DNA of 64,000 nucleotides from an uncultured Clostridia bacterium (GCA_944387375.1 CALXEQ010000008.1:1-64000); one strand, 5' to 3'. Shown: positions 36,867 through 46,217, counted from the first letter of the stretch. A program made the numbers and translations. Notes: generated from the sequence alone by a model not told the origin.

Positions 36867-37727
36867 ATGAATAAAAAATTAAAGCCAACAAATGATTATG
36901 TATTTAAGAAAATATTTGGAAGTATTGGTTCTGAGGATATAATAAGAGAATTTATAAAGTATGCAACAGGAATAAAGTTTAAAGATATAAATTTAGATAC
37001 AACACCAATACTTGAAAAAGATTTAATAGATAAAAAAACAGGTATATTAGATGTAAAGGTAGTAGCAGATAAATTAAATAATATTGATATAGAAATGCAA
37101 GTAGTAAAAAGTGAACATATAGCAGAAAGAATATTATTTTACTGGTCAAAAATGTATAATAAAACAATAAGACAAGGGTGTGGATATGAAAGAGCCCAAA
37201 AAGCAATATGTATACTAATAGCAGATTTTAAACTAAGTAACTTAACACAAATAGATAAGTTTTATACAAGATGGAAAATAATGGAAGAAAACTACACAAA
37301 ACAAAGCTTTACAGATAAATTATACATAGTTATAATAGAATTAGAAAAGTTAAAAGATATAAAGGAAACAGACAATGAAGAATTATTAAACTGGTGTAAA
37401 TTTATAAAAAATCCAGAAGAAATGGAGGGAGAAGAAATGAAAAATGAGTATATAAAAAAAGCAAAAGAAAAGTTAGATGAGATAAATCAAAATGAAGAAG
37501 AAAGAAGACTAGCAGAAATAAGAGAAAGAACAATAAGAGATGAAATGGCAATAAGGGATAGTGGCTACATAGATGGGAAAAACGATGGTATAAAACAAGG
37601 AAAAAATGAAGGAATAGCAGAAGAAAAATTACAAATTGCAAAAATTATGCTAAAAAAGAAAATGCTATTAGAAGATATAATAGAGATAACAAGATTATCT
37701 AAAGCAGAAATAGAAAATCTTATATAG
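36867..37727 (+). CDS. Rpn-family PD-(D/E)XK nuclease / transposase-like protein
   Basis: A 286-residue protein of the Rpn/YhgA-like group. The start KPTNDYVFKKIFGS is typical. The nuclease core has ILDVKVVADKLNNIDIEMQVV (around residues 60-82), giving the Asp, Glu and Gln of the D-ExQ metal site. RILFYWSKMY follows, as in the family. The C-terminal third is a charged helix with GYIDGKNDGIKQGKNEGIAEEK repeats, also usual in this group. These proteins can promote recombination and are often mobile or multi-copy. It stands alone with its own promoter, a strong site and a terminator further downstream. Confidence 0.85.
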   Translation: MNKKLKPTNDYVFKKIFGSIGSEDIIREFIKYATGIKFKDINLDTTPILEKDLIDKKTGILDVKVVADKLNNIDIEMQVVKSEHIAERILFYWSKMYNKTIRQGCGYERAQKAICILIADFKLSNLTQIDKFYTRWKIMEENYTKQSFTDKLYIVIIELEKLKDIKETDNEELLNWCKFIKNPEEMEGEEMKNEYIKKAKEKLDEINQNEEERRLAEIRERTIRDEMAIRDSGYIDGKNDGIKQGKNEGIAEEKLQIAKIMLKKKMLLEDIIEITRLSKAEIENLI

Positions 37728-37890
37728 GATTATAAAGAAAATGAACAAAGTTTCAATTAGAAATTAAAAGTAAAGATAAAAATTGTGAAAAATATTAATA
37801 TTAACAAAGAAAAATTAAGCAAATACATACTTATATATTTGAATAAATAAGTTATCTGTTATATATAATTATCAATTAAATAGTTGTGTA

Positions 37891-37932
37891 TTATATAAAA
37901 ATTGCGGGTTATACCCGTAATTTTTTATATAA
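37891..37932. terminator. Terminator behind the Rpn-like gene
   Basis: Stem ATTGCGGG/CCCGTAAT extended by TATATAAAAA/TTTTTTATATA, with a short loop. The rest of 37728-38043 holds no gene, only this hairpin and the ECF promoter. Confidence 0.8.
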
Positions 37933-37954
37933 TATTATAATTTTTTTATATATT

Positions 37955-37984
37955 TGAAACTTTTTAAGATTAATTTACGTCATA
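37955..37984 (+). promoter_or_regulatory. ECF-type promoter in front of the ECF sigma gene
   Basis: TGAAAC (37955-37960), exactly 17 bp, CGTCATA (37978-37984). GAAAC with CGTC at this spacing is the standard ECF sigma promoter pattern, and no TTGACA/TATAAT pair is better placed. It suggests that the sigma factor at 38044 activates its own operon. Confidence 0.75.
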
Positions 37985-38043
37985 TAAGTATAGGATTGAT
38001 TTTATAATATAAAAATATAAATTGTAAAATTTAAGGAGAAATT

Positions 38044-38571
38044 ATGGAAGAGCTTTTAAAAAAGTTAAATAGAAATAATGATGATATTGTATTTGAAGAA
38101 ATTATAAATAAAGTACAAAAGCAATTATTTATAATAGCAAAAGCAAGACTTAGAGATGATTCTTTGGCTGAAGATGCTTTGCAAGAAACCTTTATATCCC
38201 TATATTTAAATATTAATAAGATAAAGGATGAAAAAAAATTAAAAGCTTGGCTTACTAAAACTTTAATAAATAAATGTAATGATATTATGAGAAAAAATAA
38301 AATATATAGTTTTAAATGTGATTATAATATTTTAGAAAATAATTTGTATAGTAATAATCAATATGATGATTTAAATAATCATATTGATATATTCAGAATT
38401 ATAAATTTATTAAATGTTGAAGAAAGAACAATAATTATAATGTTTTATAGTAAAAAATATACTATAAAAGAAATTTCCAAAATTTTGAATATCAATGAAA
38501 ATACAATTAAAACTAAAATTTCAAGAATAAAAATAAAATTAAAAAAATATCTTGAGGAGGAAGAAAAATAA
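38044..38571 (+). CDS. ECF-type RNA polymerase sigma factor
   Basis: A 175-residue group IV sigma factor with only regions 2 and 4. Region 2 shows LAEDALQETFISLYLNI and KLKAWLTKTLINKCNDIMRK; region 4 shows LLNVEERTIIIMFYSKKYTIKEISKILNINENTIKTKISR with the helix-turn-helix. An AAGGAG site precedes ATG. The next gene begins three bases after the stop and encodes a membrane protein with a cytosolic head, the usual place of the anti-sigma factor. The promoter at 37955 points to autoregulation. Targets outside the operon are unknown. Confidence 0.93.
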   Translation: MEELLKKLNRNNDDIVFEEIINKVQKQLFIIAKARLRDDSLAEDALQETFISLYLNINKIKDEKKLKAWLTKTLINKCNDIMRKNKIYSFKCDYNILENNLYSNNQYDDLNNHIDIFRIINLLNVEERTIIIMFYSKKYTIKEISKILNINENTIKTKISRIKIKLKKYLEEEEK

Positions 38572-38573
38572 AA

Positions 38574-39434
38574 ATGAGAGAAGATTTTGACTATTTAGAT
38601 AATATATTATTTCAATCCATAAAAGATATAAAGGTAAAAAAGTATAGTGATAATAGAATACAAGAAATAATGATTAAGGCTAAATTTAAAAAAAAGGAAA
38701 AGCATAAGTTAATTTTAAAGGTTTCTGTAATTATATCTTTTTTATTTATTAGTATTTTTTCTATAGCAAAATATTCTATAAATAATTATATAGATAAGGA
38801 AAACATAATTACTATTAATAATGAAAAGAATTTAGATAATAATGTTATTGAATATGAAAGTAGTGATAATGGAACTGGAAGTTCATATACAGAATTAACT
38901 CCAAAAGAATTGTTTGAACTTGCAAATTATGTGGCTGTAGTAAAAATAGAAAATGGATTGAAAGGTGTTAATTATGATAGAGAATATAGTGCAAAGTATA
39001 ATGGTGAATATCATTATACTTATGTGAGAACAATAGGAAAAATGAATGTGATAGAAGTATTTAAAGGAAATATAAATATTGGAGATACTCTTGAGTTTAG
39101 AAAAAAAGGTGGGAAAATATTATATTCTGAATATTTAAAATATTTTGAAGAAAATAAGTCTGCTAAAATAAATGATGAAATACAAAAGAGATATAATGAA
39201 TTAATTAGTAATGGAATTAGCAATATATATATAAATTTTAAGAGTACAAATTCTATAGAAATTGAAGAGGAAAAAGAATATTTAGTATATATTACAAAAA
39301 AATCATGGGGAGATTTATGGCTAGAATCTGGTTTAAATGCAATAAGAGAGTATAATAGCGATAGTAATATGGTGTTAAATAATTATAGTGGTAAATGGGA
39401 ACCTATAAATATAGTATTGAATGGAGGTGAATAA
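38574..39434 (+). CDS. Putative membrane anti-sigma factor with TIMP/NTR-like ectodomain
   Basis: A 286-residue protein with a basic cytosolic head of about 46 residues, one membrane helix (about 47-67) and an external part. The external part shows ELANYVAVVKI, NVIEVFKGNINIGDTLEF, a KKGG turn, EIEEEKEYLVYIT and a closing SGKWEPI. The order of V-K-I strand, V-E-V-x-K-G and G-K-x-Y-L-V-Y resembles bacterial TIMP/NTR OB-fold domains, although the N-terminal TIMP cysteines are missing. The 261-residue protein at 40069 shares the same domain. Position next to an ECF sigma gene suggests an anti-sigma role. Membrane layout is visible, function is inferred. Confidence 0.6.
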   Translation: MREDFDYLDNILFQSIKDIKVKKYSDNRIQEIMIKAKFKKKEKHKLILKVSVIISFLFISIFSIAKYSINNYIDKENIITINNEKNLDNNVIEYESSDNGTGSSYTELTPKELFELANYVAVVKIENGLKGVNYDREYSAKYNGEYHYTYVRTIGKMNVIEVFKGNINIGDTLEFRKKGGKILYSEYLKYFEENKSAKINDEIQKRYNELISNGISNIYINFKSTNSIEIEEEKEYLVYITKKSWGDLWLESGLNAIREYNSDSNMVLNNYSGKWEPINIVLNGGE

Positions 39435-39474
39435 TAAATATAGAGGTTCTTAGAATATAAGGAGGTAATTTATT

Positions 39475-40056
39475 ATGAAAAAATTGTTTAATATTTTATT
39501 TTTATTTTTGTTAGTTTTTTTTATTAATAATGTATTTGCAATGACTCCAACATTTCCCAATAATGCAAAATTTACAAGAGGAGTAAGTAATACTTGTTAT
39601 TATATTGATAATAATGCTAGTCAATATACTAATGTTATAAATTCTGCCATTAATAATTGGGTAGATACAGGATATGGATGGAATCCAATATATGTAACTC
39701 CAGTTTCTAGCAATTATGCTACACATATCGATTTTTATGCATATTATTCTATTGATCATAATGTTTTAGATAGGGGAACTTATGCATATACATCTTTTTG
39801 GGATATAAATGAGGGAGAAATTTGTAATGATCCTGATTTAGTTCCTAGTAGAGATTATTTTTATACAGAAGTAACATTAAATGAAGATTTTGAATATTCT
39901 CATAGTAGAAGAGTTATAACTCATGAAATAGGACATGCTTTTGGTTTAAATCATACAAGTAATAAAAATAGTATTATGTATAATCCAGTGAGCTCTGGAA
40001 ATGTTGATACAGTTCAAAAGGAAGATCATGATACAATAAATTATTTATATAATTAA
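39475..40056 (+). CDS. Secreted matrixin-like zinc metalloprotease
   Basis: A 193-residue protein with a signal peptide ending near residue 22 (INNVFA) and a catalytic domain of the metzincin clan. The zinc motif HEIGHAFGLNH is at 150-160, with the catalytic Glu151, and the Met-turn SIMYNP follows with Met168. NNWVDTG in the first half and a QKEDHDTINYLY end fit the matrixin fold. There is no visible cysteine-switch prodomain. A strong AGGAGG site precedes the ATG. It is the third gene of the ECF cassette, flanked by two paralogous membrane proteins that may inhibit or sense it. Confidence 0.88.
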   Translation: MKKLFNILFLFLLVFFINNVFAMTPTFPNNAKFTRGVSNTCYYIDNNASQYTNVINSAINNWVDTGYGWNPIYVTPVSSNYATHIDFYAYYSIDHNVLDRGTYAYTSFWDINEGEICNDPDLVPSRDYFYTEVTLNEDFEYSHSRRVITHEIGHAFGLNHTSNKNSIMYNPVSSGNVDTVQKEDHDTINYLYN

Positions 40057-40068
40057 GGGGGAAAAAGT

Positions 40069-40854
40069 ATGAAAAAATCAATAAAAATTAAGGTACTACT
40101 TGTAGGGTTTGTTTTTTTTATTGCAGTTTTTTGTTTTGGAATTTATAAATTTAAATCACAAAATAATGATTTAAAAAATTATAATATTAGTATAGAAGAT
40201 AGTAATATAAAAAAAGAGTATGAGTTATTTTCATATGTAACTGAAGATATTAAATCTAATTCAATACAAAGTATATGTTCATTAAGTATGGCCTATGAAT
40301 ATACTCCAGATAAAATGTATGAATTGAGTAGTGATATTGCAATTGTGAAAATAATATCAAAAGATTATATGGATCCTAATGCAAGTATGTTAGGTATGAC
40401 ATTTGGGAAATTGCTAGTTAATAATATAATAAAAGGAAATTTAGAAGAGGGAGAAGTCGTAGAGTATCAAAAACCAGGTGGATATATAGATTTGAAAACA
40501 TATGATGAATCTAGGCCAGAGGCTTCTAGGGAAAAAAGAAGATTTTTAAGAGAACAAGCAGGAATAACAAATGATATGAGTAACGAATATATTAATATAT
40601 TGGCAGATTCAGATATTGAAATTGAAGTTGGTAAAACGTATTTAGTATATTTAACTTATAATACATATACAAATGCTTATGAAATTATAGGTTTGGGAAA
40701 TGGTTTAAGAGAGGTCAATATACCACAAGAAAATAAAAAAGTTAAAATGTCAGAAGAAAATATAGAAAATTTAAAAATCAAAAATAATCAAACAGGAGAA
40801 TGGGAAGATTTATATGAATATATAGAAGAAAATATAAAAAAAATTAATTCTTAA
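40069..40854 (+). CDS. Membrane-anchored paralogue of the anti-sigma ectodomain (TIMP/NTR-like)
   Basis: A 261-residue protein with an N-terminal signal anchor (about residues 8-26) and an external domain. It shares with the protein at 38574 the series ELSSDIAIVKI, GKLLVNNIIKGNLEEGEVVEY, KPGG, EIEVGKTYLVYLT, GLREV and TGEWE. It lacks the cytosolic head of the putative anti-sigma factor, so it looks like the ectodomain alone on a membrane anchor. In the TIMP reading it would protect against, or present, the matrixin-like protease. A terminator closes the four-gene operon 40 bases on. Confidence 0.6.
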   Translation: MKKSIKIKVLLVGFVFFIAVFCFGIYKFKSQNNDLKNYNISIEDSNIKKEYELFSYVTEDIKSNSIQSICSLSMAYEYTPDKMYELSSDIAIVKIISKDYMDPNASMLGMTFGKLLVNNIIKGNLEEGEVVEYQKPGGYIDLKTYDESRPEASREKRRFLREQAGITNDMSNEYINILADSDIEIEVGKTYLVYLTYNTYTNAYEIIGLGNGLREVNIPQENKKVKMSEENIENLKIKNNQTGEWEDLYEYIEENIKKINS

Positions 40855-40894
40855 AATAAATTTTATAAAAAATGTGACTGTAAAAAAGGCCAAT

Positions 40895-40925
40895 AAAATA
40901 TGACTGGTTTTCCAGTCATATTTTT
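40895..40925. terminator. Bidirectional terminator between the ECF cassette and the P-type ATPase
   Basis: Perfect 13 bp stem AAAATATGACTGG/CCAGTCATATTTT with a TTTT loop, shared by convergent genes. Confidence 0.88.
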
Positions 40926-43539
40926 ATATCCATTCTTTGAATTTTTTGATATATATTTTTTTTGCAACCATTGCAACAATACAGTATAAAAATGTTACGG
41001 CAAAAATTAAGAATATGTATTTTGCCTCTAGAGGAATAAATCCTAATATGCTACCAAGAGCTGTAAAAGGAACAATTATTCCTATTAAAATTAACGATAT
41101 AGAAGAGATGTAAACTGCCTTATGTGCATTACTTTGGATAAATGGTATTTTAGAAGTTCTAATTATATGTAGACCAACAAGATTAGATACTATGCTAAAT
41201 GAGAAACTCATTGTTTGGAATGTTGCTACATCACGAACATTGAATATAAACCATAGTGATGAATATACAATAATATCAAATATAGCACTTAGAGGACCCA
41301 TAAAGAATATGAAATCTTTCAATTTACTTAAAGAAAATCTTTTTGGTTGCTCTAAATCTTCTTTGTCTACATTATCAAAAGGTAGAGTCATTTGTCCAAA
41401 ATCATAAAGTAGTCCTTCTACTAATAATTGTATTGGTGTTTCTGGTAAAAATGGTAAAAATACACTTGCTATAACTAAAGATAAAACTTCACCAAAATTA
41501 AAGCTAGTTGCAAGTTTAATATATTTCATTAAATTAGAAAAAGTACGTCTTCCTTCAGTTACACCATCAAGTAAAACATTTAAATCTTTTTTTAGTAGAA
41601 TTATATCCGCAGAATCTTTTGCAATATCTACTGCAGTGTCAACAGAAATGCCAACATCTGAATTTGTAAGAGATGGACTATCATTTATACCGTCTCCCAT
41701 ATATCCAACAACATTTCCATCTTCTTTTAAAAGTCTTACTATTCTAGCTTTTTGTATTGGAGATAATTTTGCAAATATGTTAGTTTTTCTTAGTAATCTT
41801 ATAAGAGCAGCATCTGTTAATTTATCTATTTGACTACCAAGTATAATTCTTTCTGAATTGATATCTACTTTTTTACAAATGCAACTTGTTACCTCAGCAT
41901 TATCTCCTGTAATAACTATTACTCTAATACCAGCTTTATTTAATTTAGCAATAGATTCTTTAGCTGTTTTTTTAGGTGGATCAAGAAATCCTATAAATCC
42001 AAGTAATATCATATTTTTTTCATCTTTAACTTCAAAGTGTTCTATATCATCTACATCATTTCTTTGTGCTACTGCTATTACTCTTAGACCTTCCTCATTT
42101 AGACTTTTACTTATTTTTTTAATATTATCTTTTATTTCTTTAGTAATAGGAGATATTTCTCCTTTATAATCTACTTTAGTACAGATACTTAAAATTTCTT
42201 CAACAGCACCTTTTGTTATAAGTTGTTTTTTTGTACCATCACTTACAATAACAGATAAACGTCTACGTGAAAAATCAAAAGGTATTTCATCTACAACTTT
42301 AAATATTTTACTTAATTCATCCATACCATTTGCAAGCCCTTTTTTAATAACAGCCTCATCTATGTTGCTACTAAGACCAGTTTGAAAATATGAATTAAGA
42401 AAAACATGTTTTAATATACGTATATCTTGTTCACCTTTTATATCTAGATATTTTTCAAGAACAATTTTATCTTCTGTTAAAGTTCCTGTTTTATCTGTAC
42501 ATAAAATATTCATAGCACCAAAATTTTGTATAGAGTCTAATTTTTTTACTATAGTTTTTTTCTTAGACATCCTTACAGCGCCCTTAGAAAGACTAGAAGA
42601 TAATATTACAGGTAGAAGTAGAGGTGTTATACATATCGCTATTGCTACAGCAAAAGTAAATGCAGTTATACTATCATGTTTCCATACATTTAGTAAAAAA
42701 ACAATAGGTATTACACAAAGCATTATTTTAATTAATAATTTACTTATAGTTTCAATTCCTTTTTGGAATGCAGTTTTAGGTTTCCCTAAAGTTAATGTAT
42801 GAGCTACTTTTCCAAAGTAAGTATCATCTGCTATTTGTATTACTACACCTATAGCACTTCCAGATATTACATTTGTGCCCATAAAACAAATTGTATCTAA
42901 ATCTGTTAGACTTTCTATGCCTTTTAAAGATAACTTAGAATTCTCTTCTTTTTTTACACTATCAGATTCACCTGTAAGAGAAGATTGACCTACATATAGA
43001 TCTTTTGAGTCAATTATTCTTAAATCTGCAGGTATCATACTTCCTGCTGAAAGTTTAACTACATCTCCAATAGTTACATTTTTAATTGGAATATTCATTT
43101 CTTTTCCGTTACGTATTACGCAAGTTGTAGTTTCTACAATTTCTTTTAATTTTTCTGCGGCTTTGTTTGAACGATATTCTTCAAAGAAATCTAGAAGAGT
43201 ACTTGCAGTTACTAAAATAATAATTACAATAATGTTTGCGTAACTAGGAGGATCGGCAAGATAAATATCTGTATATATTAAAATTAATATTATTCCTAGT
43301 AAAATACAGTTAAATGGCGTAAATAAACTCTCAAAAAAATAATTGTACCACTTTTTAGCTTTTGCTTGTTTAATTTGGTTATCTCCATATTTTTTTCTTC
43401 GTGTAGAAGCTTCTTTTGAAGATAAACCAGTGTCTTTAACTTTATATTTTTTTATAAAGTCTTCTTTTGACATAGTACAATCTTCGCCATATACTTTACA
43501 TACATCTACCTCCTCTTTTTCATTTTTCAAAAGCATCAT
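40924..43539 (-). CDS. P-type cation ATPase, MgtA-like (type IIIB)
   Basis: An ion pump of about 870 residues. The phosphorylation site CTDKTGTLT is near residue 350, SLTGESDSVKK in the actuator domain near 190, and GDGINDSPSLTNSDVGISVD in the hinge near 640. The FQTGLSSNIDEAVI segment near 395 resembles the NQTGL motif of MgtA-type magnesium importers rather than calcium or heavy-metal pumps. About ten membrane helices are present. GGAG sits directly before two ATGs, so the true start may be a TTG nine bases further in (43530). No Mg-sensing M-box fits in the upstream gap. Substrate is inferred as Mg2+. Confidence 0.85.
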   Translation of the reverse strand: MMLLKNEKEEVDVCKVYGEDCTMSKEDFIKKYKVKDTGLSSKEASTRRKKYGDNQIKQAKAKKWYNYFFESLFTPFNCILLGIILILIYTDIYLADPPSYANIIVIIILVTASTLLDFFEEYRSNKAAEKLKEIVETTTCVIRNGKEMNIPIKNVTIGDVVKLSAGSMIPADLRIIDSKDLYVGQSSLTGESDSVKKEENSKLSLKGIESLTDLDTICFMGTNVISGSAIGVVIQIADDTYFGKVAHTLTLGKPKTAFQKGIETISKLLIKIMLCVIPIVFLLNVWKHDSITAFTFAVAIAICITPLLLPVILSSSLSKGAVRMSKKKTIVKKLDSIQNFGAMNILCTDKTGTLTEDKIVLEKYLDIKGEQDIRILKHVFLNSYFQTGLSSNIDEAVIKKGLANGMDELSKIFKVVDEIPFDFSRRRLSVIVSDGTKKQLITKGAVEEILSICTKVDYKGEISPITKEIKDNIKKISKSLNEEGLRVIAVAQRNDVDDIEHFEVKDEKNMILLGFIGFLDPPKKTAKESIAKLNKAGIRVIVITGDNAEVTSCICKKVDINSERIILGSQIDKLTDAALIRLLRKTNIFAKLSPIQKARIVRLLKEDGNVVGYMGDGINDSPSLTNSDVGISVDTAVDIAKDSADIILLKKDLNVLLDGVTEGRRTFSNLMKYIKLATSFNFGEVLSLVIASVFLPFLPETPIQLLVEGLLYDFGQMTLPFDNVDKEDLEQPKRFSLSKLKDFIFFMGPLSAIFDIIVYSSLWFIFNVRDVATFQTMSFSFSIVSNLVGLHIIRTSKIPFIQSNAHKAVYISSISLILIGIIVPFTALGSILGFIPLEAKYIFLIFAVTFLYCIVAMVAKKIYIKKFKEWI

Positions 43540-43755
43540 CTCCTTTTTATAATTATAAAAGACATTTTATTAATGACTAAAAATATTATAGCATATTTTT
43601 ATAAAATAAAACAAAGATTTTTATATAAAGAAAAAAATATATAATGGATATATTTTTTATTAATAAAAATAATTATAAATTAGCATTTTTAATTTATTGC
43701 TTTATGTTGTAAAAATGTTATATATATGTTTAAATTATATATAGGTGATTTGTTG

Positions 43756-44820
43756 ATGAATAGAGAAAAAACAACTAAAGTTATGGTTGGAGATGTTCAA
43801 ATTGGTGGACAAAATAAAGTAGTGATACAGTCTATGTGTAATACAAAAACAAAAGATGTAGATGCTACAGTAAAACAAATATTAGAACTGGAAAAAGTAG
43901 GATGCGAAATAATACGAGTTGCTTGTTTAGATATAGAAGATGCAAAAGCAATAAAGCTAATAAAAGAAAGAATTCATATTCCTATAGTAGCTGATATTCA
44001 TTTTGATTATAAAATAGCATTACAGGCTATAGAATCAGGTGTAGATAAAGTAAGAATTAATCCTGGAAATATAGGAAGTGAAGAAAAAGTAAGAGCAGTT
44101 GTAGATAAATGTAAGGAAAAGCATATACCAATAAGAATAGGAGTTAATGCAGGTTCTTTAGAGAAAGATTTACTTGAAAAATATGGCGGAAGTCCTACTG
44201 CAAAAGCGATGGTTGAAAGTGCAAAAAGACATGTAGATATACTAGAAAAATTAGATTTTCATGATTACTTAATTTCTTTAAAAGCATCAGATTTAGACTT
44301 GTGTTTAGAAAGTTATGAGATGGCATCAGAAATGTTTAAATGTCCGTTGCATTTAGGAATTACAGAGGCTGGAACTGAATTTAGTGGTACAATAAAGTCT
44401 AGTATTGGACTTGGATGGCTTTTAAGAAAGGGTATTGGAGATACAATACGAGTATCTTTATCTGATGACCCTATAAAAGAAATAAAAGTTGCAAAAGAGA
44501 TATTAAAAGATTGTAATTTATATAGTAAGGTACCTACTTTAATTGCTTGTCCAACATGTGGTAGAACACAAATAGATTTAATTCCTATAGCAAAAGAGGT
44601 AGAAGATTTTTTAAATACGATAAATTCGGATATAAAAGTTGCAGTAATGGGGTGTGCAGTAAATGGACCAGGAGAAGCAAGAGAAGCAGATATTGGTATT
44701 GCTGGTGGAATAAATGAAGGATTATTGTTTAAAAAAGGTAAAATAATAAAAAAAGTAAAGCAAGAAGAAATAGTAGAAGTTTTAAAAAAAGAAATTTTAT
44801 CAATGATAAATAATAATTAA
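43756..44820 (+). CDS. ispG: 4-hydroxy-3-methylbut-2-en-1-yl diphosphate synthase
   Basis: Iron-sulfur enzyme of the MEP isoprenoid pathway, about 354 residues. Signatures are [14 protein letters not shown] near the start, [21 protein letters not shown], and the C-terminal cluster region with CPTCGRT and [19 protein letters not shown], supplying the 4Fe-4S cysteines. ATG at 43756 is chosen because GGTGAT precedes it and the family starts here; ten more codons upstream are open. A DUF1292 gene follows in the same direction. Confidence 0.95.
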   Translation: MNREKTTKVMVGDVQIGGQNKVVIQSMCNTKTKDVDATVKQILELEKVGCEIIRVACLDIEDAKAIKLIKERIHIPIVADIHFDYKIALQAIESGVDKVRINPGNIGSEEKVRAVVDKCKEKHIPIRIGVNAGSLEKDLLEKYGGSPTAKAMVESAKRHVDILEKLDFHDYLISLKASDLDLCLESYEMASEMFKCPLHLGITEAGTEFSGTIKSSIGLGWLLRKGIGDTIRVSLSDDPIKEIKVAKEILKDCNLYSKVPTLIACPTCGRTQIDLIPIAKEVEDFLNTINSDIKVAVMGCAVNGPGEAREADIGIAGGINEGLLFKKGKIIKKVKQEEIVEVLKKEILSMINNN

Positions 44821-44856
44821 ATGAAATCACATAATATTTAAAAAGGAGAGTTTTTT

Positions 44857-45105
44857 ATGGATGAGGAAATAATAGAATTAACAGACAAAGATGGTAAAAA
44901 AGTTAAATTTAAGATTATAGATGTTTTTGAAAAAGATAATGAAGAATATGCTATATTATTACCTGAAGATAGTGAGGATGAAGTAGTTATATTTAAAGTT
45001 CTTTATTCAGATAATGATGAGGCTGAATATATAGAAATAACTGATGATAATCTTGCAGATGATATTTTTAATGAATTTATAAAAAGAGTTAATGAAGAGG
45101 AGTAA
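44857..45105 (+). CDS. DUF1292 (YrzB-like) protein
   Basis: A small acidic protein of 82 residues with the DUF1292 pattern: IIELTDKDGKKVKFKIIDVFEKDNEEYAILLP followed by EDEVVIFKV and a charged tail. The family is widespread in Firmicutes and of unknown function. AAAGGAGAG precedes the ATG at good distance. It probably shares the ispG transcript and is followed by a hairpin. Confidence 0.88.
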   Translation: MDEEIIELTDKDGKKVKFKIIDVFEKDNEEYAILLPEDSEDEVVIFKVLYSDNDEAEYIEITDDNLADDIFNEFIKRVNEEE

Positions 45106-45168
45106 TTGACAAAATATATAAAATATGGTAATTTATTTAACAGATATTAATACTAAATTTAGTATATA

Positions 45169-45192
45169 AGACTTTATGCATGCATAGAGTCT
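45169..45192 (+). terminator. Hairpin between DUF1292 gene and antiporter
   Basis: Stem AGACTTTATGCA/TGCATAGAGTCT (one mismatch-like T-G) ending in ATTTTTATT. It may terminate the ispG transcript or lie in the leader of the antiporter gene. Confidence 0.5.
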
Positions 45193-45212
45193 ATTTTTAT
45201 TGGAGGTTTGAA

Positions 45213-46160
45213 ATGTTAAGTTTTATATTATTGATAGCAGGACTTGCTATCTTAGTTAAATGCGCAGATATTTTTGTGGATGGAAGCAGTAATATAGCAA
45301 AAGCTTTTGGAATACCATCATTAATAATTGGACTTACAATAGTAGCTTTTGGTACTTCTGCACCAGAAGCTGCAGTAAGTATTACAGCTGGTCTTAAGGG
45401 AAGTAATGAGATATCAATTGGAAATGTAGTTGGTTCTAATATTTGTAATTCATTACTAATTCTTGGGTTTTGTGGTTTGTTTAAAGCTTTAAAAGCTAAA
45501 AAAGAAGTAAGAAAAAGAGATTTTCCATATTATTTATTATCTGCTTTAGTTTTATTTATAATGGTGTCTGAATATTTCTTTGCGGGAGAATCTGTAGGCC
45601 ATATTACAAGGGCAAATGGGTTAATTATGCTTTGTTTTTTAGGAATTTATATGGTGTCATTAATTTCTGACGTAAAAAGAAATAAGAAAAATGATAATCA
45701 AGAGCAAAAAGAGAAGTTTAAAGCAAAAGATTTATTATATATAATAATAGGACTTGCAGGCATTATACTTGGTGGACAAATGGTAGTAGAGGGTGCAACA
45801 AATATAGCTCAAGCAGTTGGTGTTAGTGAAAATGTTATAGCACTAACAATCGTGGCAATAGGTACAAGCTTACCAGAACTAGTTACAAGTTATGTTGCAA
45901 CTAAAAAAGGTGAAGTAGATATTGCTGTTGGAAATGTAATAGGTTCAAATATATTTAATATTCTATTTATTTTAGGTATAACTAGTGTGATAACACCACT
46001 TGCTTTAAATATGGATACATATATTGATATAATATTTATGATGTTATCTAGTATATTAGTATTTATCATGCTTCATAAAAATAATAGAATTGGATGGAAA
46101 AAAGGAATATGTATGCTTGCTTTATATGTAATTTATATGGCATATATATTATGTAGATAA
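45213..46160 (+). CDS. Calcium/sodium antiporter, CaCA family (YrbG type)
   Basis: A 315-residue polytopic exchanger with two homologous halves. The alpha repeats are evident: GLTIVAFGTSAPEAAVSI with GNVVGSNICNSLLILG in the first half, and ALTIVAIGTSLPELVTSY with GNVIGSNIFNILFILG in the second. These G-T-S-x-P-E motifs bind the cation. It probably exports Ca2+ against Na+. GGAGG at seven bases fixes the ATG at 45213 rather than the earlier open start. Confidence 0.93.
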   Translation: MLSFILLIAGLAILVKCADIFVDGSSNIAKAFGIPSLIIGLTIVAFGTSAPEAAVSITAGLKGSNEISIGNVVGSNICNSLLILGFCGLFKALKAKKEVRKRDFPYYLLSALVLFIMVSEYFFAGESVGHITRANGLIMLCFLGIYMVSLISDVKRNKKNDNQEQKEKFKAKDLLYIIIGLAGIILGGQMVVEGATNIAQAVGVSENVIALTIVAIGTSLPELVTSYVATKKGEVDIAVGNVIGSNIFNILFILGITSVITPLALNMDTYIDIIFMMLSSILVFIMLHKNNRIGWKKGICMLALYVIYMAYILCR

Positions 46161-46164
46161 AAAG

Positions 46165-46193
46165 TTGACATAAAATAAAAATAGTGGTATAAT
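46165..46193 (+). promoter_or_regulatory. Consensus promoter of the gene at 46288
   Basis: TTGACA (46165-46170), 17 bp, TATAAT (46188-46193). Confidence 0.88.
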
Positions 46194-46217
46194 ATATACG
46201 TATTTAAAATAAATGGA

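Noticed and set aside
37500-37630. Short tandem repeats at the end of the Rpn-like gene as a mobile-element end
   Set aside because: They encode the charged helix common to the protein family, and no terminal inverted repeats or target duplication were seen.
43540-43725. M-box magnesium riboswitch before the MgtA-like gene
   Set aside because: The gap is short, AT-rich and without the long conserved stems of an M-box.
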